From Rhodanobacter denitrificans (lineage in GTDB: Bacteria > Pseudomonadota > Gammaproteobacteria > Xanthomonadales > Rhodanobacteraceae): a DNA stretch of 64,000 bases. Of the stretch, positions 44,345 to 55,365 are shown piece by piece; within the stretch, counting starts at the first letter, position 1; the number at the start of each line of letters is the position of its first letter. The notes beneath the pieces are model-generated. The model had not been told where the DNA came from. It made no database searches and was given only the letters and a program-made list of their open reading frames with translations. The DNA is taken from contig QFPO01000003.1 in NCBI GenBank assembly GCA_003241385.1, positions 62,001-126,000 of the forward strand, written 5' to 3'. A program made the position numbers and the translations under genes.

Positions 44345-44976
44345 AGCGCGCCGACGTCGTCGAGCTGTTCAGCCGTTTGCGCGAGCTCGATCCGCACCCG
44401 ACGACAGAACTCGAATACCGCACGCCGTTCGAGCTGCTGATCGCGGTGATCCTCTCGGCGCAGGCCACCGACGTCGGCGTCAACAAGGCGACGCGGCGGC
44501 TCTATCCGGTCGCCGCCACGCCGCAGGCGATCCTCGATCTGGGCGAGGAAGGCCTCAAGCGCTACATCGCGACGATCGGGCTCTACAACGCCAAGGCCAG
44601 GAACATCCTCGCGACCTGCGCGATTCTGGTCGATCGCTACGGCGGCGAGGTGCCGCGCTCGCGCGAGGCGCTCGAGGCGCTGCCGGGCGTCGGCCGCAAG
44701 ACCGCCAACGTCGTGCTCAACACGGCATTCGGCGAGCCGACGATCGCGGTCGACACGCATATCTTCCGCGTCGCCAACCGCACCGGACTGGCGCCCGGCA
44801 AGGACGTGCGCGCGGTCGAGGACAAGCTGCTCAAGGTGGTGCCGGCCGAGTTCCGCCAGGACGCGCACCACTGGCTGATCCTGCACGGACGCTATGTCTG
44901 CAAGGCGCGCAAGCCCGACTGCCCGCGCTGCGTGATCCGCGACCTGTGCCGCTGGCCGCACAAGACCGAGGACTGA
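44341..44976 (+). CDS. nth: Endonuclease III
   Basis: 211 residues, GTG start overlapping rnfB-like stop. Helix-hairpin-helix LPGVGRKTANVVLN with catalytic Lys120, the catalytic Asp138 in VDTHIFRVANR, and a C-terminal 4Fe-4S cluster loop with Cys187, 194, 197 and 203 (C-x6-C-x2-C-x5-C). It removes oxidised pyrimidines and cuts the AP site in base-excision repair. All key residues are present. Last gene of the metG-DUF2007-rnfB-nth run. Confidence 0.97.
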   Translation: MKRADVVELFSRLRELDPHPTTELEYRTPFELLIAVILSAQATDVGVNKATRRLYPVAATPQAILDLGEEGLKRYIATIGLYNAKARNILATCAILVDRYGGEVPRSREALEALPGVGRKTANVVLNTAFGEPTIAVDTHIFRVANRTGLAPGKDVRAVEDKLLKVVPAEFRQDAHHWLILHGRYVCKARKPDCPRCVIRDLCRWPHKTED

Positions 44977-44978
44977 GC

Positions 44979-45014
44979 CGCGAAAGCCGCGGCACGTCGC
45001 CGCCGGCTTTCGCG
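44979..45014. terminator. Strong bidirectional hairpin after nth
   Basis: CGCGAAAGCC plus GCGGC pair with GCCGC and GGCTTTCGCG around the loop ACGTC, interrupted by one bulged C at 45004: 15 bp in all, 3 bases after the nth stop. It lies between convergent nth and the GSGD-repeat gene. There is no T-run. Confidence 0.65.
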
Positions 45015-45048
45015 AGCAGGTCGGGCACAGCCGGCGCCCGGCGCCGTG

Positions 45049-45870
45049 TCAGCGGCTCTCGGGCACGCTGACGCGGCCGCGCACGTCGCTGTGCTGGACC
45101 GAGCCGCTGCGCTGCGACTGGACGGTCAGATCGCCGCGGATGCCGCGCGCGATCACGTCGCCCGAGCCGATCGCGCCGACCGAAACGCTGCCGCCGACCT
45201 CGCGCACCTCGACGTCGCCGGAGCCGACGCGCTCGATCCGCACGTCGCCGGTCACGTCCTCGAACGTCAGATCGCCCGAACCGACGCGGCCGACCTCGAC
45301 ACCGCCGCGCACGCGCTTGGCGCGCAGGTCGCCGGAGCCGGACGAGCGCAGCGTCAGCGCGCCGATCGTGTCGAGCTCGGCATCGCCGGAGCCGACTTCG
45401 ACGGCGACCTGGCCGGCGACATCGCGCGCCTCCAGATCGCCCGAGCCGGACGTGAACGTCAGCGCGGCGACGCGGCGCACCTCGGCGTCGCCGGAGCCGG
45501 CGACGATCTCGGCCAGCAGCTCGGCCGGCACGCGTGCGGTCAGGTCGATGTAGGCATAGCGCGATCCGAACCAGCCGCCGGGACGCGCGGCATCCTCGAC
45601 GCCGACGGTCAGGCGGTCGCCGGACCGCGACTGCGACACGCTCAAACCGTCGAGCGCGGCTTGGTCGGACGCGCAGGCGCGGCCGCGTATCTCGATCCGG
45701 GCCAGGCCCGGCACGCCCTCGAGCTCCAGATCGTTGGCACCGAGCCGGAACAGCGCGGTCTTGAGGCCGGCGGCGTCGACGTCGACGTTGCGCGCGGCGC
45801 TGAACGCGCACGAGTCGGCCAGCGCGGTGGACGAGGCGGCAGCCAGCAGCAGCGGAATCAGGACACGCAT
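45049..45870 (-). CDS. Exported DUF2807/DUF4097-like beta-repeat protein with GSGD repeats
   Basis: 273 residues. Signal peptide at 1-19 (LLLAAASSTALA). After a first domain with two Cys (SCAF, GRACAS), the rest is a regular repeat in which GSGD recurs about every 20 residues (VAGSGDAEVRRV, TSGSGDLEARDV, EVGSGDAELDTI, GSGDLRAKRV, GSGDLTFEDV, GSGDVEVREV, GSGDVIARGI). This is a right-handed beta-helix-like pattern of putative auto-transporter adhesin-head proteins. Function unknown; periplasmic or outer-surface location inferred. I use ATG 45870 (MRVLIPLLL). Transcribed away from the repeat element. Confidence 0.75.
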   Translation of the reverse strand: MRVLIPLLLAAASSTALADSCAFSAARNVDVDAAGLKTALFRLGANDLELEGVPGLARIEIRGRACASDQAALDGLSVSQSRSGDRLTVGVEDAARPGGWFGSRYAYIDLTARVPAELLAEIVAGSGDAEVRRVAALTFTSGSGDLEARDVAGQVAVEVGSGDAELDTIGALTLRSSGSGDLRAKRVRGGVEVGRVGSGDLTFEDVTGDVRIERVGSGDVEVREVGGSVSVGAIGSGDVIARGIRGDLTVQSQRSGSVQHSDVRGRVSVPESR

Positions 45871-46007
45871 CGGATCACTCCTCGACAGGGACAATGAGAC
45901 CTTGGATACGCCCGGGGGCGCCAGGGTTTACAGCGGCCGCAGGAATTTCGTTTTCTCGCTGCTCTCGCTGTTGCGTGTGGTGGCCCTTGATTCCTGATTC
46001 TTCTGAC

Positions 46008-46310
46008 GTCTGCGGGATTGCTTGGTTTCGACGCCTGTACGGTGGTGAGTTGTGCTTTCGAGCGATCTGAAGTGCTTGGGCTTTGGATGTCGATGCCGGC
46101 TCTGAGATTGCGCTTTTCGAACCGAGGCGTCCTCAAGAAAAAAGCTAAAAGATTCAGGGCAAGAGCTTCCGCGCGCTCCGCGCACGGGTGACTTTTGTCT
46201 TGTCAAAAGTCACCAAAACCGCCTGCGCTGACGCGAGCCGACGCGGCTACGCCGCGCCGGTCCCCTGCGCTTCTCGGTCGCCCAGGCACGCTGCCCCAAC
46301 TCGGCTCGCT

Positions 46311-46333
<23 letters not shown>
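46008..46333. repeat. Dispersed repeat element, copy A
   Basis: The 179-base core 46155-46333 is nearly identical to 53965-54146 (one substitution and one 3-base indel by my alignment). The preceding part, from about 46008, matches 53832 onward with clear divergence. The core contains an inverted repeat, GGTGACTTTTG (46187-46197), loop TCTTGT, CAAAAGTCACC (46204-46214). A hexanucleotide tract follows the core. Both copies have the same orientation. Small open frames inside it are not convincing genes. Confidence 0.85.
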
Positions 46334-48170
<1,837 letters not shown>

Positions 48171-48174
48171 CGCG

Positions 48175-48987
48175 CTACTCGCGCTCTTCGGCCTTGGCGC
48201 GGTCCCAGAGCCGCTCCTGCGCGTCCAGCGGCAGGCCGGCCAGGCCGCCACCGGCCTCGGCGGCGAGCGCCTCCATGCGACGGAAGCGCCGCTCGAACTT
48301 CGCATTGGCGCGGCGCAGCGCGGTGGAGACGTCGACGCCGGCGTGGCGCGCGAGATTGACGCAGACGAACAGGACGTCGCCGATCTCGTCGGTCAGGCGC
48401 TCCGGGCCGGACTGCGCATCGACCTCGGCGCGGACCTCGGCCAGCTCCTCGGCGAGCTTGTCGAGCACCGGCGCGATGCCGGGCCATTCGAAACCGGTGG
48501 CCGCGGCGCGCTTCTGCAGCTTGGCGGCGCGCTGCCATTCGGGCAGGCCGCGCGCGATGCCGGCCAGCGCGCTGGCGTCCGCGTCGCCGGCGGCCGCGCG
48601 CTCGCGGCGCTTGATCGCCTCCCAGCTCTCGGCGACGGCCTGCGCGTCGTCGGCCTCGGCCGCCGCGAAGACGTGCGGATGGCGGCTGATCATCTTCTCG
48701 CAGATCGCCTCGACGACGTCGCCGAACGCGAAATGTCCGGCCTCCTCGGCCATGCGCGCGTGGAAGACCACCTGCAGCAGCAGATCGCCGAGCTCGCCGC
48801 GCAGATCGTCGAAGTCGCCGCGGTCGATCGCGTCGGCGACCTCGTAAGCCTCCTCGATCGTATACGGCGCGATCGTCGCGAAGTCCTGCTCGAGATCCCA
48901 GGGACAGCCGCCGTCCGGATCGCGCAGGCGCGCCATGATCGCGAGCAGGTCGTCGGTCGATCGCATCGGACGCGGACGGAACGTCAT
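48175..48987 (-). CDS. mazG: Nucleoside triphosphate pyrophosphohydrolase MazG
   Basis: 270 residues with two MazG domains. The N-terminal one has LRDPDGGCPWDLEQDFATIAPYTIEEAYEVADAIDRGD and ELGDLLLQVVFHARMAEE with the E-x2-E/E-x2-D metal ligands; the C-terminal one has ELAEVRAEVDAQ and LTDEIGDVLFVCVNLARHAGVD. It hydrolyses all NTPs to NMP and pyrophosphate and can lower ppGpp. Start 48987 overlaps the cysQ stop (ATGA); an internal ATG at 48966 gives a more E. coli-like N-terminus. NhaP follows after 4 bases. Confidence 0.95.
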   Translation of the reverse strand: MTFRPRPMRSTDDLLAIMARLRDPDGGCPWDLEQDFATIAPYTIEEAYEVADAIDRGDFDDLRGELGDLLLQVVFHARMAEEAGHFAFGDVVEAICEKMISRHPHVFAAAEADDAQAVAESWEAIKRRERAAAGDADASALAGIARGLPEWQRAAKLQKRAAATGFEWPGIAPVLDKLAEELAEVRAEVDAQSGPERLTDEIGDVLFVCVNLARHAGVDVSTALRRANAKFERRFRRMEALAAEAGGGLAGLPLDAQERLWDRAKAEERE

Positions 48988-49790
48988 CGGGCGGCATCCT
49001 CGAGCAGGCGGCGCGGCCAGTCCACCGAAGGATCGCCGCAGGCGATGAAGTCGCCGTTGAGCAGGGTCGGCCGCGCGTTGTAGGTGAAGGGCCGGCCGTC
49101 GAACGCGGTCAACGCGCCGCCGGCCTCCTCGAGCAGGATCTGGCCGGCCGCGGTGTCCCATTCGGACGTCGGGCCCAGCCGCACGTACAGATCGGCGCTG
49201 CCGTCGGCCACGCGCAGGAACTTCAACGACGAGCCGAGCGGGATCAGATCGACCTCGCCCAGCCGCGCCAGCATCGCCGCCATGCGCTCGCTGGCGTGCG
49301 AGCGGCTGCCGGCGACGATCAGCGGCGTCCGCGGCCGGCGCGTCGCGATCCGCCGCGGCGTGCCGTCGCCGGTCGCGAGCCAGGCGCCGCCGCCGCGCCA
49401 GGCGTAGCCGGTCTCGCCGCCGACCGGCACCTGGATCACGCCGAGGATCGGCCGGCCGGCCTCGATCAGCGCGATGTTGACCGTGAACTCGTCGTTGCGC
49501 TTGACGAACTCGCGCGTGCCGTCGAGCGGATCGACCAGCCAGTAGCAGTGCCAGTCGCGGCGCTGCGCCCACGGAATCTCGGCGGCCTCTTCCGACAGCA
49601 CCGGCCAGTCCGGCGTCAGCGCCTGCAGGCCGGCCACGATGACGCGGTGCGCGGCCAGATCGGCCGCGGTCAGCGGCGTGTGGTCGTCCTTGTGGCGGAC
49701 CGCGAAGTCGCCGCGATAGACCTCGAGGATCGCCGCCGCCGCACGGTCGGCCAGCGCGCGGACCGCGCCGGCCAGCGCCTGCAGATTCAC
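48984..49790 (-). CDS. cysQ: 3'(2'),5'-bisphosphate nucleotidase CysQ
   Basis: 268 residues. Inositol monophosphatase superfamily signatures: TPLTAADLAAHRVIVAGL, LSEEAAEIPW, WLVDPLDGTREFVKRNDEFTVNIALIEAG (metal-binding DPLDGT) and the second motif GPTSEWDTAAGQILLEEAGG. It degrades PAP from sulfate assimilation and recycles phosphate. Start GTG 49790 overlaps the nudE stop; GTG 49796 is an alternative. Part of nudE-cysQ-mazG-nhaP. Confidence 0.93.
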   Translation of the reverse strand: MNLQALAGAVRALADRAAAAILEVYRGDFAVRHKDDHTPLTAADLAAHRVIVAGLQALTPDWPVLSEEAAEIPWAQRRDWHCYWLVDPLDGTREFVKRNDEFTVNIALIEAGRPILGVIQVPVGGETGYAWRGGGAWLATGDGTPRRIATRRPRTPLIVAGSRSHASERMAAMLARLGEVDLIPLGSSLKFLRVADGSADLYVRLGPTSEWDTAAGQILLEEAGGALTAFDGRPFTYNARPTLLNGDFIACGDPSVDWPRRLLEDAAR

Positions 49791-50347
49791 GGACACGGAC
49801 GATAGCGTCCGGCCAGGTATTCGCGCGCGATGAACAGCGCGGCGATCGAGCGGCCGTCGCTGACCTCCGGATGCGCGATCAGCTCGTGCAGCGCCGACAG
49901 CTTCCACGGCACGACGTCGAGCGGCTCGGGCTCGTCGCCGGGCAGGCGCTCCGGATAGAGATCGCGCGCGAGCACGACGTGGGTCATCGCGGTCATGTAC
50001 GAGGGCGACAGCGACAGCGTCGTCAGGATGTGCAGATCGCGCGCACCGAAGCCGATCTCCTCCTTGAGCTCGCGATCGGCGCCCTGCTCGACGGTCTCGT
50101 CCTGGTCGAGCCGTCCCTTCGGCACGCCGATCTCGTAGCGGTCCAGCCCGGCGGCGTACTCGCGGACCAGCAGCACGGTGTCCTCGTCCTGCATCGGCAC
50201 GATGATCACGGCGCCGAGGCCGCCGCCGCGCAGGCGCTCGAACGTGCGCCGCTCGCCGTTGGAGAACTCCAGATCCAGCTGCTCGGCGCGCAGGAAGCGG
50301 CTGCTCTCGACGGGACGGCGGGCGAGGACGACGGGCGGTTTTCGCAT
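49787..50347 (-). CDS. nudE: ADP compounds hydrolase NudE-like
   Basis: 186 residues. NUDIX box is GVPKGRLDQDETVEQGADRELKEEIGF (G-x5-E-x7-RE-x2-EE-x-G), preceded by VLLVREYAAGLDRYEIG. NudE hydrolyses ADP-ribose, NADH and Ap-nA compounds. First gene of a four-gene minus-strand run with four-base overlaps to cysQ. Divergent from the tricorn-like protease with a 112-base gap. Confidence 0.9.
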   Translation of the reverse strand: MRKPPVVLARRPVESSRFLRAEQLDLEFSNGERRTFERLRGGGLGAVIIVPMQDEDTVLLVREYAAGLDRYEIGVPKGRLDQDETVEQGADRELKEEIGFGARDLHILTTLSLSPSYMTAMTHVVLARDLYPERLPGDEPEPLDVVPWKLSALHELIAHPEVSDGRSIAALFIAREYLAGRYRPCP

Positions 50348-50459
50348 GGCCGCATTGTACGCATCGACCGCCGATCCGGCATCGCCGCCATGACTTCCGG
50401 CGCTGGCCGCGGCCCCGCGCCGGGCGTATCGATGTCGCTCCCCAAGCACCGGAACGGCC

Positions 50460-53400
50460 ATGTCATCGCTTCGCCTGCTGTCGCTGATCCTCGCCGGCGT
50501 CGCCGCGAGTCCCTCCTTCGCGGCCGAACCGACCCGGCTGCTGCGCTTCCCGGACGTCTGCGGCGAGCGCGTGGTCTTCACCTACGCGGGCGATCTGTGG
50601 ACGGTCTCGACGCAGGGCGGCAGCGCGGTGCGCCTGACCGCGGCGCCGGGGCTCGAGCAGTCCGCGCGCTTTTCGCCGGACTGCTCGCGCATCGCGTTCA
50701 CCGGCCAGTACGGCGGCGACGACCAGGTCTACGTGGTCGACGCGGCCGGCGGCGAACCGGTGCAGCTGACCTACTACCCGACGATCGGCCCGCTGCCGCA
50801 GCGCTGGGGCTTCGACCATCAGGTCTACGGCTGGACGCCGGACGGCCAGTCGGTGCTGTTCCGCTCGTGGCGCGATTCGGCCAACACCTCGCACCCGAAG
50901 CTGTTCACGGTACCGGCTGCCGGCGGCCTGCCGACCGCGCTGCCGATGCCGAGCGCCGGTGTCGGGCGCTATTCGCCGGACGGCACGCGCATCGTCTACT
51001 CGCCGAAGTTCCGCGACTTCCGCACCTGGAACCGCTACGTCGGCGGCTGGGCGCAGGACCTGTTCATCTACGACTTCGCGGCCAAGACCGCGGTCAACAT
51101 CACCAACGACGTCAACACCGACCGCGATCCGGTCTGGATCGGCGATGCGGTCTACTTCCTGGCCGACCGCGGCGCGCAGATGAACCTCTACCGCTACGAC
51201 GTGCCGACCGGGCAGACGCGCCAGCTGACCGACTATCAAGGCGTCGACGCGCGCTGGGCCAGCGGCGGCAGCGGCGGCCTGATCGCCTACGAGGTCGACG
51301 GCACGCTGCACGTCTACGACACGCGGACCGAGCAGGACCGCGCGCTGGCGATCAGCGTACCGAGCGACCTCGTGCACGCACGCGCCGAGGAGCGCAGCGT
51401 CAAGGACCGCATCGAGGACTTCACGCTCAGCGAGAACGGCAAGCGTGCCCTGTTCACCGCGCGCGGCGAGATCTTCAGCGTGCCGGTCAAGGACGGCGTC
51501 ACGCTGAACCTGACGCACACGCCGGGCCGCCACGAGCGCGAGGCGGCCTGGTCGGCCGACGGCAAACGCGTGGCCTACGTATCCGACCAGGACGGCGAAG
51601 AGGCGATCTGGGTCCGCAATGCCGACGGCAGCGGCGCGCTGAAGCTGACGACCGAATCCTACGGACGCCTCTACGCGCCGCGCTTCTCGCCGGACGGCGC
51701 GCGGATCGCCTTCGTCGACAGCGACAGCCGCCTGCGCGTGGTCGCCACCGCCGGCGGCGGTCCGGCGCCGGTGATCGCCGACGATCCGGGCATCTCGCGA
51801 CGCGACTACACCTGGTCGCCCGGTGGACACTATCTGGCCTACACGCTGGCCGACGCGCAGAGCCAGGTGCGCCGGCTGTTCGTGCACGACTTCGCCGCCT
51901 CGCGCAGCGTCGCGCTCGGCGGCGCCGAGTCCAGCGCCTACGGGCCGGCGTTCTCGCCGGACGGCAAGTACCTGTACTTCATCGGCGACCGCGAGTGGAC
52001 GCCGCAGATCTCCGGCGTCGAATGGAACTTCGCGGCCAACCGCAGTGCCGGCATCTTCGCGCTGGCGCTGCGCAAGGACGCGGCCAATCCGTTCGCACCG
52101 AAGAACGACCGCGCCGATCAGGCCGAGGACGCCGACGGCAAGAAAGGCGACGGCGACGGCAAGGACGGCAAGAAGGACGCCAAGCCGGCGGTCGACGACC
52201 GCATCGACTTCGACGGCCTGGACCGCCGCCTGATCCGCGCACCGATCGATCCGGACAACGTCGGCTGGATCGGCCTGACCGACAAGGCGCTCTACTACGT
52301 CACCGGCGACGGCTTCTACTACGGCCGCGAAGGCGCCTACAAGAGCAAGCTCAAGGCCTACGTGTTCGACGAGCGCAAGTCGCAGGACGTCATCGAGGAG
52401 GTCGACGGCCTCGCACTCGCGCCGGCGTCCGCCACCGTGCTGGTGCAGAGCGGCCAGGCCTACAAGCTGATCGACCTCTCCGCCGGCAAGCCCGAGCCCA
52501 AGGACGTCGGACTCGACGGCCTCTACGCGCGCGTCGATCCGAAAGCCGAGTACGGCGAGATCTTCGACGAGGTCTGGCGGCGCTACCGCGACCACTTCTA
52601 CGTACGCAACATGCACGGCTACGACTGGAACGCGCTGCGCGCCAAGTACCAGCCGATGCTGGCCTGGGTCGGCGACCGCACCGACCTCAACTATCTGCTC
52701 GGCCAGATGGTCGCCGAGCTCAACGTCGGCCACGCCTACGTCAGCGGCGGCGACTTCCGGCTGCCGGCGCGGCCGAACGTGGGTCTGCTCGGCGCGCGTT
52801 TCGAGCTCGACGCCGCGAGCGGCCGCTACCGGATCGCGAAGATCCTCGAAGGCAGCAACGACGAGGAGCGCTACCGTTCGCCGCTGACCGAGGTCGGCGT
52901 CGACGCGCGCGTCGGCGACTACGTGCTGGCGATCAACGGCCAGCCGCTGACCGCGGCCGACAATCCGTACCGGCTGCTGCGCACCGCGCCGGGCCAGCTC
53001 GTGCAGCTGACGCTCAATGCGCGGCCGACCGACGCCGGCGCGCGCACCGTGCTGGTCAAGCCGATCGGCAACGAGATGGAGCTCAACTACTACGCCTGGA
53101 CGCGGCACAACCGCGACTACGTCGATCGCGCCAGCGGCGGCAAGCTCGGCTATCTGCACATTCCCGACATGGGCCCGGACGGCATCCGCGAGTTCATCAA
53201 GGCGTTCTACCCGCAGCTGCGCAAGCAGGGCCTGGTCGTGGACGTGCGCGACAACGGCGGCGGCAACGTCTCGGCGATGATCATCGAGCGGCTCGCCCGC
53301 AAGCCGCTCGGCCTCGGCTACGGTCGCGGCATCGACATCACCGAGACCTATCCGCAACAGACCTTCCTCGGCCATCTGGCCGCGCTGTGCAACGGCACGA

Positions 53401-53768
53401 CGGCGTCGGACGGCGACATCTTCTCGTACATGTTCAAGCGCGCGAAGCTCGGACCGCTGATCGGCGAGCGCACCTGGGGCGGCGTGGTCGGCATCAGCGA
53501 CTGGGGTCCGCTGATCGACGGCGGCTCGGTCAACGTGCCGCAGTTCGCCAGCGCCAGCACCGAAGGCCAGTACGTGATCGAGGGCGAAGGCGTGGAACCC
53601 GACATCACCGTGCTCGAGGACGTCGGCGCACAGCTCGCCGGCCGCGATCCGCAGCTCGACCGCGCGATCGAGGAACTGAACAAGGCGATCGCCGCGGCGC
53701 CGGTGAGCCTGCCGGGGCCGCCGGCCGATCCGGTCAAGACGCCGGGCGCGAAAGCGCCTCCGCGCTAA
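50460..53768 (+). CDS. Tricorn-like S41-family protease, exported
   Basis: 1102 residues. Signal peptide (1-21, ending SFAA). Residues about 25-300 and 330-560 are two beta-propellers built from WD/PD40-like repeats (ARFSPDCSRIAFTG, RYSPDGTRIVYSP, PRFSPDGARIAFV, AFSPDGKYLYFIG). A Lys/Asp/Gly-rich insert (about 560-580) precedes the core: C1 domain, PDZ domain (RVGDYVLAINGQPLTA) and the C2 tail-specific protease fold with VVDVRDNGGGNVSAM and the nucleophile region NGTTASDGDIFSY. It should degrade peptides in the periplasm in a large oligomer. A hairpin and T-tract follow its stop. Confidence 0.9.
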   Translation: MSSLRLLSLILAGVAASPSFAAEPTRLLRFPDVCGERVVFTYAGDLWTVSTQGGSAVRLTAAPGLEQSARFSPDCSRIAFTGQYGGDDQVYVVDAAGGEPVQLTYYPTIGPLPQRWGFDHQVYGWTPDGQSVLFRSWRDSANTSHPKLFTVPAAGGLPTALPMPSAGVGRYSPDGTRIVYSPKFRDFRTWNRYVGGWAQDLFIYDFAAKTAVNITNDVNTDRDPVWIGDAVYFLADRGAQMNLYRYDVPTGQTRQLTDYQGVDARWASGGSGGLIAYEVDGTLHVYDTRTEQDRALAISVPSDLVHARAEERSVKDRIEDFTLSENGKRALFTARGEIFSVPVKDGVTLNLTHTPGRHEREAAWSADGKRVAYVSDQDGEEAIWVRNADGSGALKLTTESYGRLYAPRFSPDGARIAFVDSDSRLRVVATAGGGPAPVIADDPGISRRDYTWSPGGHYLAYTLADAQSQVRRLFVHDFAASRSVALGGAESSAYGPAFSPDGKYLYFIGDREWTPQISGVEWNFAANRSAGIFALALRKDAANPFAPKNDRADQAEDADGKKGDGDGKDGKKDAKPAVDDRIDFDGLDRRLIRAPIDPDNVGWIGLTDKALYYVTGDGFYYGREGAYKSKLKAYVFDERKSQDVIEEVDGLALAPASATVLVQSGQAYKLIDLSAGKPEPKDVGLDGLYARVDPKAEYGEIFDEVWRRYRDHFYVRNMHGYDWNALRAKYQPMLAWVGDRTDLNYLLGQMVAELNVGHAYVSGGDFRLPARPNVGLLGARFELDAASGRYRIAKILEGSNDEERYRSPLTEVGVDARVGDYVLAINGQPLTAADNPYRLLRTAPGQLVQLTLNARPTDAGARTVLVKPIGNEMELNYYAWTRHNRDYVDRASGGKLGYLHIPDMGPDGIREFIKAFYPQLRKQGLVVDVRDNGGGNVSAMIIERLARKPLGLGYGRGIDITETYPQQTFLGHLAALCNGTTASDGDIFSYMFKRAKLGPLIGERTWGGVVGISDWGPLIDGGSVNVPQFASASTEGQYVIEGEGVEPDITVLEDVGAQLAGRDPQLDRAIEELNKAIAAAPVSLPGPPADPVKTPGAKAPPR

Positions 53769-53777
53769 GGCTTCGAC

Positions 53778-53827
53778 GAGGCGACCGGCATAGGCCGGTC
53801 GCCTCGGTGTGCGGGGTGGCTTTTTTT
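53778..53827 (+). terminator. Terminator after the tricorn-like gene
   Basis: GAGGCGACCGGC (53778-53789), loop ATAG, GCCGGTCGCCTC (53794-53805), a perfect 12-bp stem, then 15 bases later a run of seven T (53821-53827). It starts 10 bases after the stop. Confidence 0.7.
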
Positions 53828-53831
53828 CCGC

Positions 53832-54146
53832 GTCTGCGGGGACGCTCGGTTTCGATGCCTGTTCGGCGCCGGCGCTTGCGCTCGAGTGATTTGAAGCACG
53901 CAGGCTTCGATGTCGGCTTCGCTCTTTTCGAGCCGGCGATCCGCAAGAAGCTCAAGCGAAAAGACAGGGCAAGAGCTTCCGCGCGCTCCGCGCACGGGTG
54001 ACTTTTGTCTTGTCAAAAGTCACCAAAACCGCCTGCGCTGACGCGAGCCGACGCGGCTGCGCCGCGCCGGTCCCCTGCGCTTCTCGGTCGCCCAGGCACG
54101 CTGCCCCAACTCGTCGGCTCGCTTTAGGCGCACCAACGGCAAAAGC
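53832..54146. repeat. Dispersed repeat element, copy B
   Basis: Same orientation as copy A, with the near-identical 182-base core at 53965-54146 and a diverged 5' part from about 53832. The core inverted repeat is at 53997-54024 (GGTGACTTTTG-TCTTGT-CAAAAGTCACC). A short AGAGCC tract (three perfect units, 54184-54201) follows after about 37 bases. It lies between the convergent tricorn-like and PfkB genes. Overlapping small frames on both strands are repeat-derived, not genes I can support. Bases 54147-54277 hold the hexanucleotide stretch and no gene. Confidence 0.85.
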
Positions 54147-54277
54147 GAAAAGCCACGGCAAGAGCGAAACGCGAGCCAAAGCCAGAGCCAGAGCCAGAGC
54201 CAGAGCGTGCGACGCTACTCTGAATCGCGCTCGAGACGATGTGCGCGGATCGGTAAAGCGCCGCGATGCCCGTGGCG

Positions 54278-55213
54278 TCAGTCGAGTGCGTAGCCGAACT
54301 GCTGGCGGAACTGGTCGGCGAATTCGCCGTAGGTGAAGCGCTGGTTCTGCGTGCCGGGATGCTCGACCTTGAGTGCGCCCATCAGCGAGGCCATGCGGCC
54401 GACGGTCGGCCAGTCCATGCCGTTCATGATGCCGTGGATCAGGCCGGCGCGGTACGCGTCGCCGCAGCCGGTCGGGTCGGAGACGCGGCGCTCGTGCGCC
54501 GGCGGAATCTCGTGGGTCTTGCCGCCGGCGTGGATCAGCGAGCCGCGCGGACCGCGCGTGACGATGTAGGCCTCGACGCGCTCGGCAATCTGCGCCGGTG
54601 TCCAGCCGGTGTTGACCTCGAGCAGCTGCGACTCGTAGTCGTTGACGGTGACGTACTGCGCCTGCTCGATGAACGCGCGGAATTCCTCGCCGTTGAACAG
54701 CGGCATCGCCTGGCCCGGATCGAAGATGAAGGGCAGACCGCGCTCGGCGAACTCGAGCGCATGCTGCAGCATCGCCTCGCGGCCGTCCGGCGCGACGATG
54801 CCGAACGTCGCCTCGGGCACGTCGCGCACGTGGTTCTCGTACGAACGCATCATCGCGCCCGGATGGAACGCGGTGATCTGGTTGTCGTCAAGATCGGTCG
54901 TGATGAACGCCTGCGCGGTGTAGAGGTCCTCGAGCGTCTTGACGTAGCGCAGGTCGATGCCGCACTGCGTGAAGTGCGTGCGGTACGGCGCGAAGTCCTG
55001 GCCGACGGTCGCCATCGGCAGCGGATCGGCGCCGAGCAGCTTGAGGTTGTAGGCGATGTTGCCGGCGCAGCCGCCGAACTCGCGGCGCATCCGCGGCACC
55101 AGGAACGACACGTTGAGGATGTGCACCTGGTCGGGAAGGATGTGGTTCTTGAACTGGTCCTGGAACACCATGATGGTGTCGTACGCGAGCGAACCGCAGA
55201 TCAGTGCTGACAT
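54278..55213 (-). CDS. PfkB-family carbohydrate/nucleoside kinase
   Basis: 311 residues. Ribokinase-fold signatures: MSALICGSLAYDTIMVF, FGGCAGNIAYNLKLLGADP (substrate-binding GG-x-G-x-N) and the C-terminal anion hole and catalytic base DPTGCGDAYRAGLIHGI (Asp in GCGDA). VTRGPRGSLIHAGGK is the usual ATP-side strand. The FGGCAGNIA form is seen in adenosine kinase-like proteins, so adenosine or a ribonucleoside is a likely substrate; sugar kinase activity remains possible. Single gene. Confidence 0.87.
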   Translation of the reverse strand: MSALICGSLAYDTIMVFQDQFKNHILPDQVHILNVSFLVPRMRREFGGCAGNIAYNLKLLGADPLPMATVGQDFAPYRTHFTQCGIDLRYVKTLEDLYTAQAFITTDLDDNQITAFHPGAMMRSYENHVRDVPEATFGIVAPDGREAMLQHALEFAERGLPFIFDPGQAMPLFNGEEFRAFIEQAQYVTVNDYESQLLEVNTGWTPAQIAERVEAYIVTRGPRGSLIHAGGKTHEIPPAHERRVSDPTGCGDAYRAGLIHGIMNGMDWPTVGRMASLMGALKVEHPGTQNQRFTYGEFADQFRQQFGYALD

Positions 55214-55365
55214 GAACGGTGTTGTCCTTCCCCGGATGACGTGAATGGAGCCCACGGCCGGCGGCCGCGCGCAAAGCGGCGATTATCGCAGATTGAAGAT
55301 CGCGGATCGGCGGGGTCCGGATCGCGCCGTGCCGGTCCGCGGCCGGCACGGGATCGCGACCGCGC

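Noticed and set aside
45858..46206. Two small minus-strand frames of 92 residues near repeat copy A
   Set aside because: Their starts fall in or beside the dispersed repeat, and the part shared with the frame at copy B (53765-54016) is only the repeat core; the rest diverges without protein conservation.
50463..53375. 970-residue minus-strand frame across the tricorn-like protease gene
   Set aside because: The plus strand encodes clear propeller, PDZ and S41 motifs; the opposite frame is low-complexity Val/Ala/Arg/Asp sequence.
53998..54336. 112-residue plus-strand frame starting in repeat copy B and its counterpart at 46188
   Set aside because: The shared N-terminus is repeat DNA; the tails are hexanucleotide-derived. 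No ribosome binding site or independent support.
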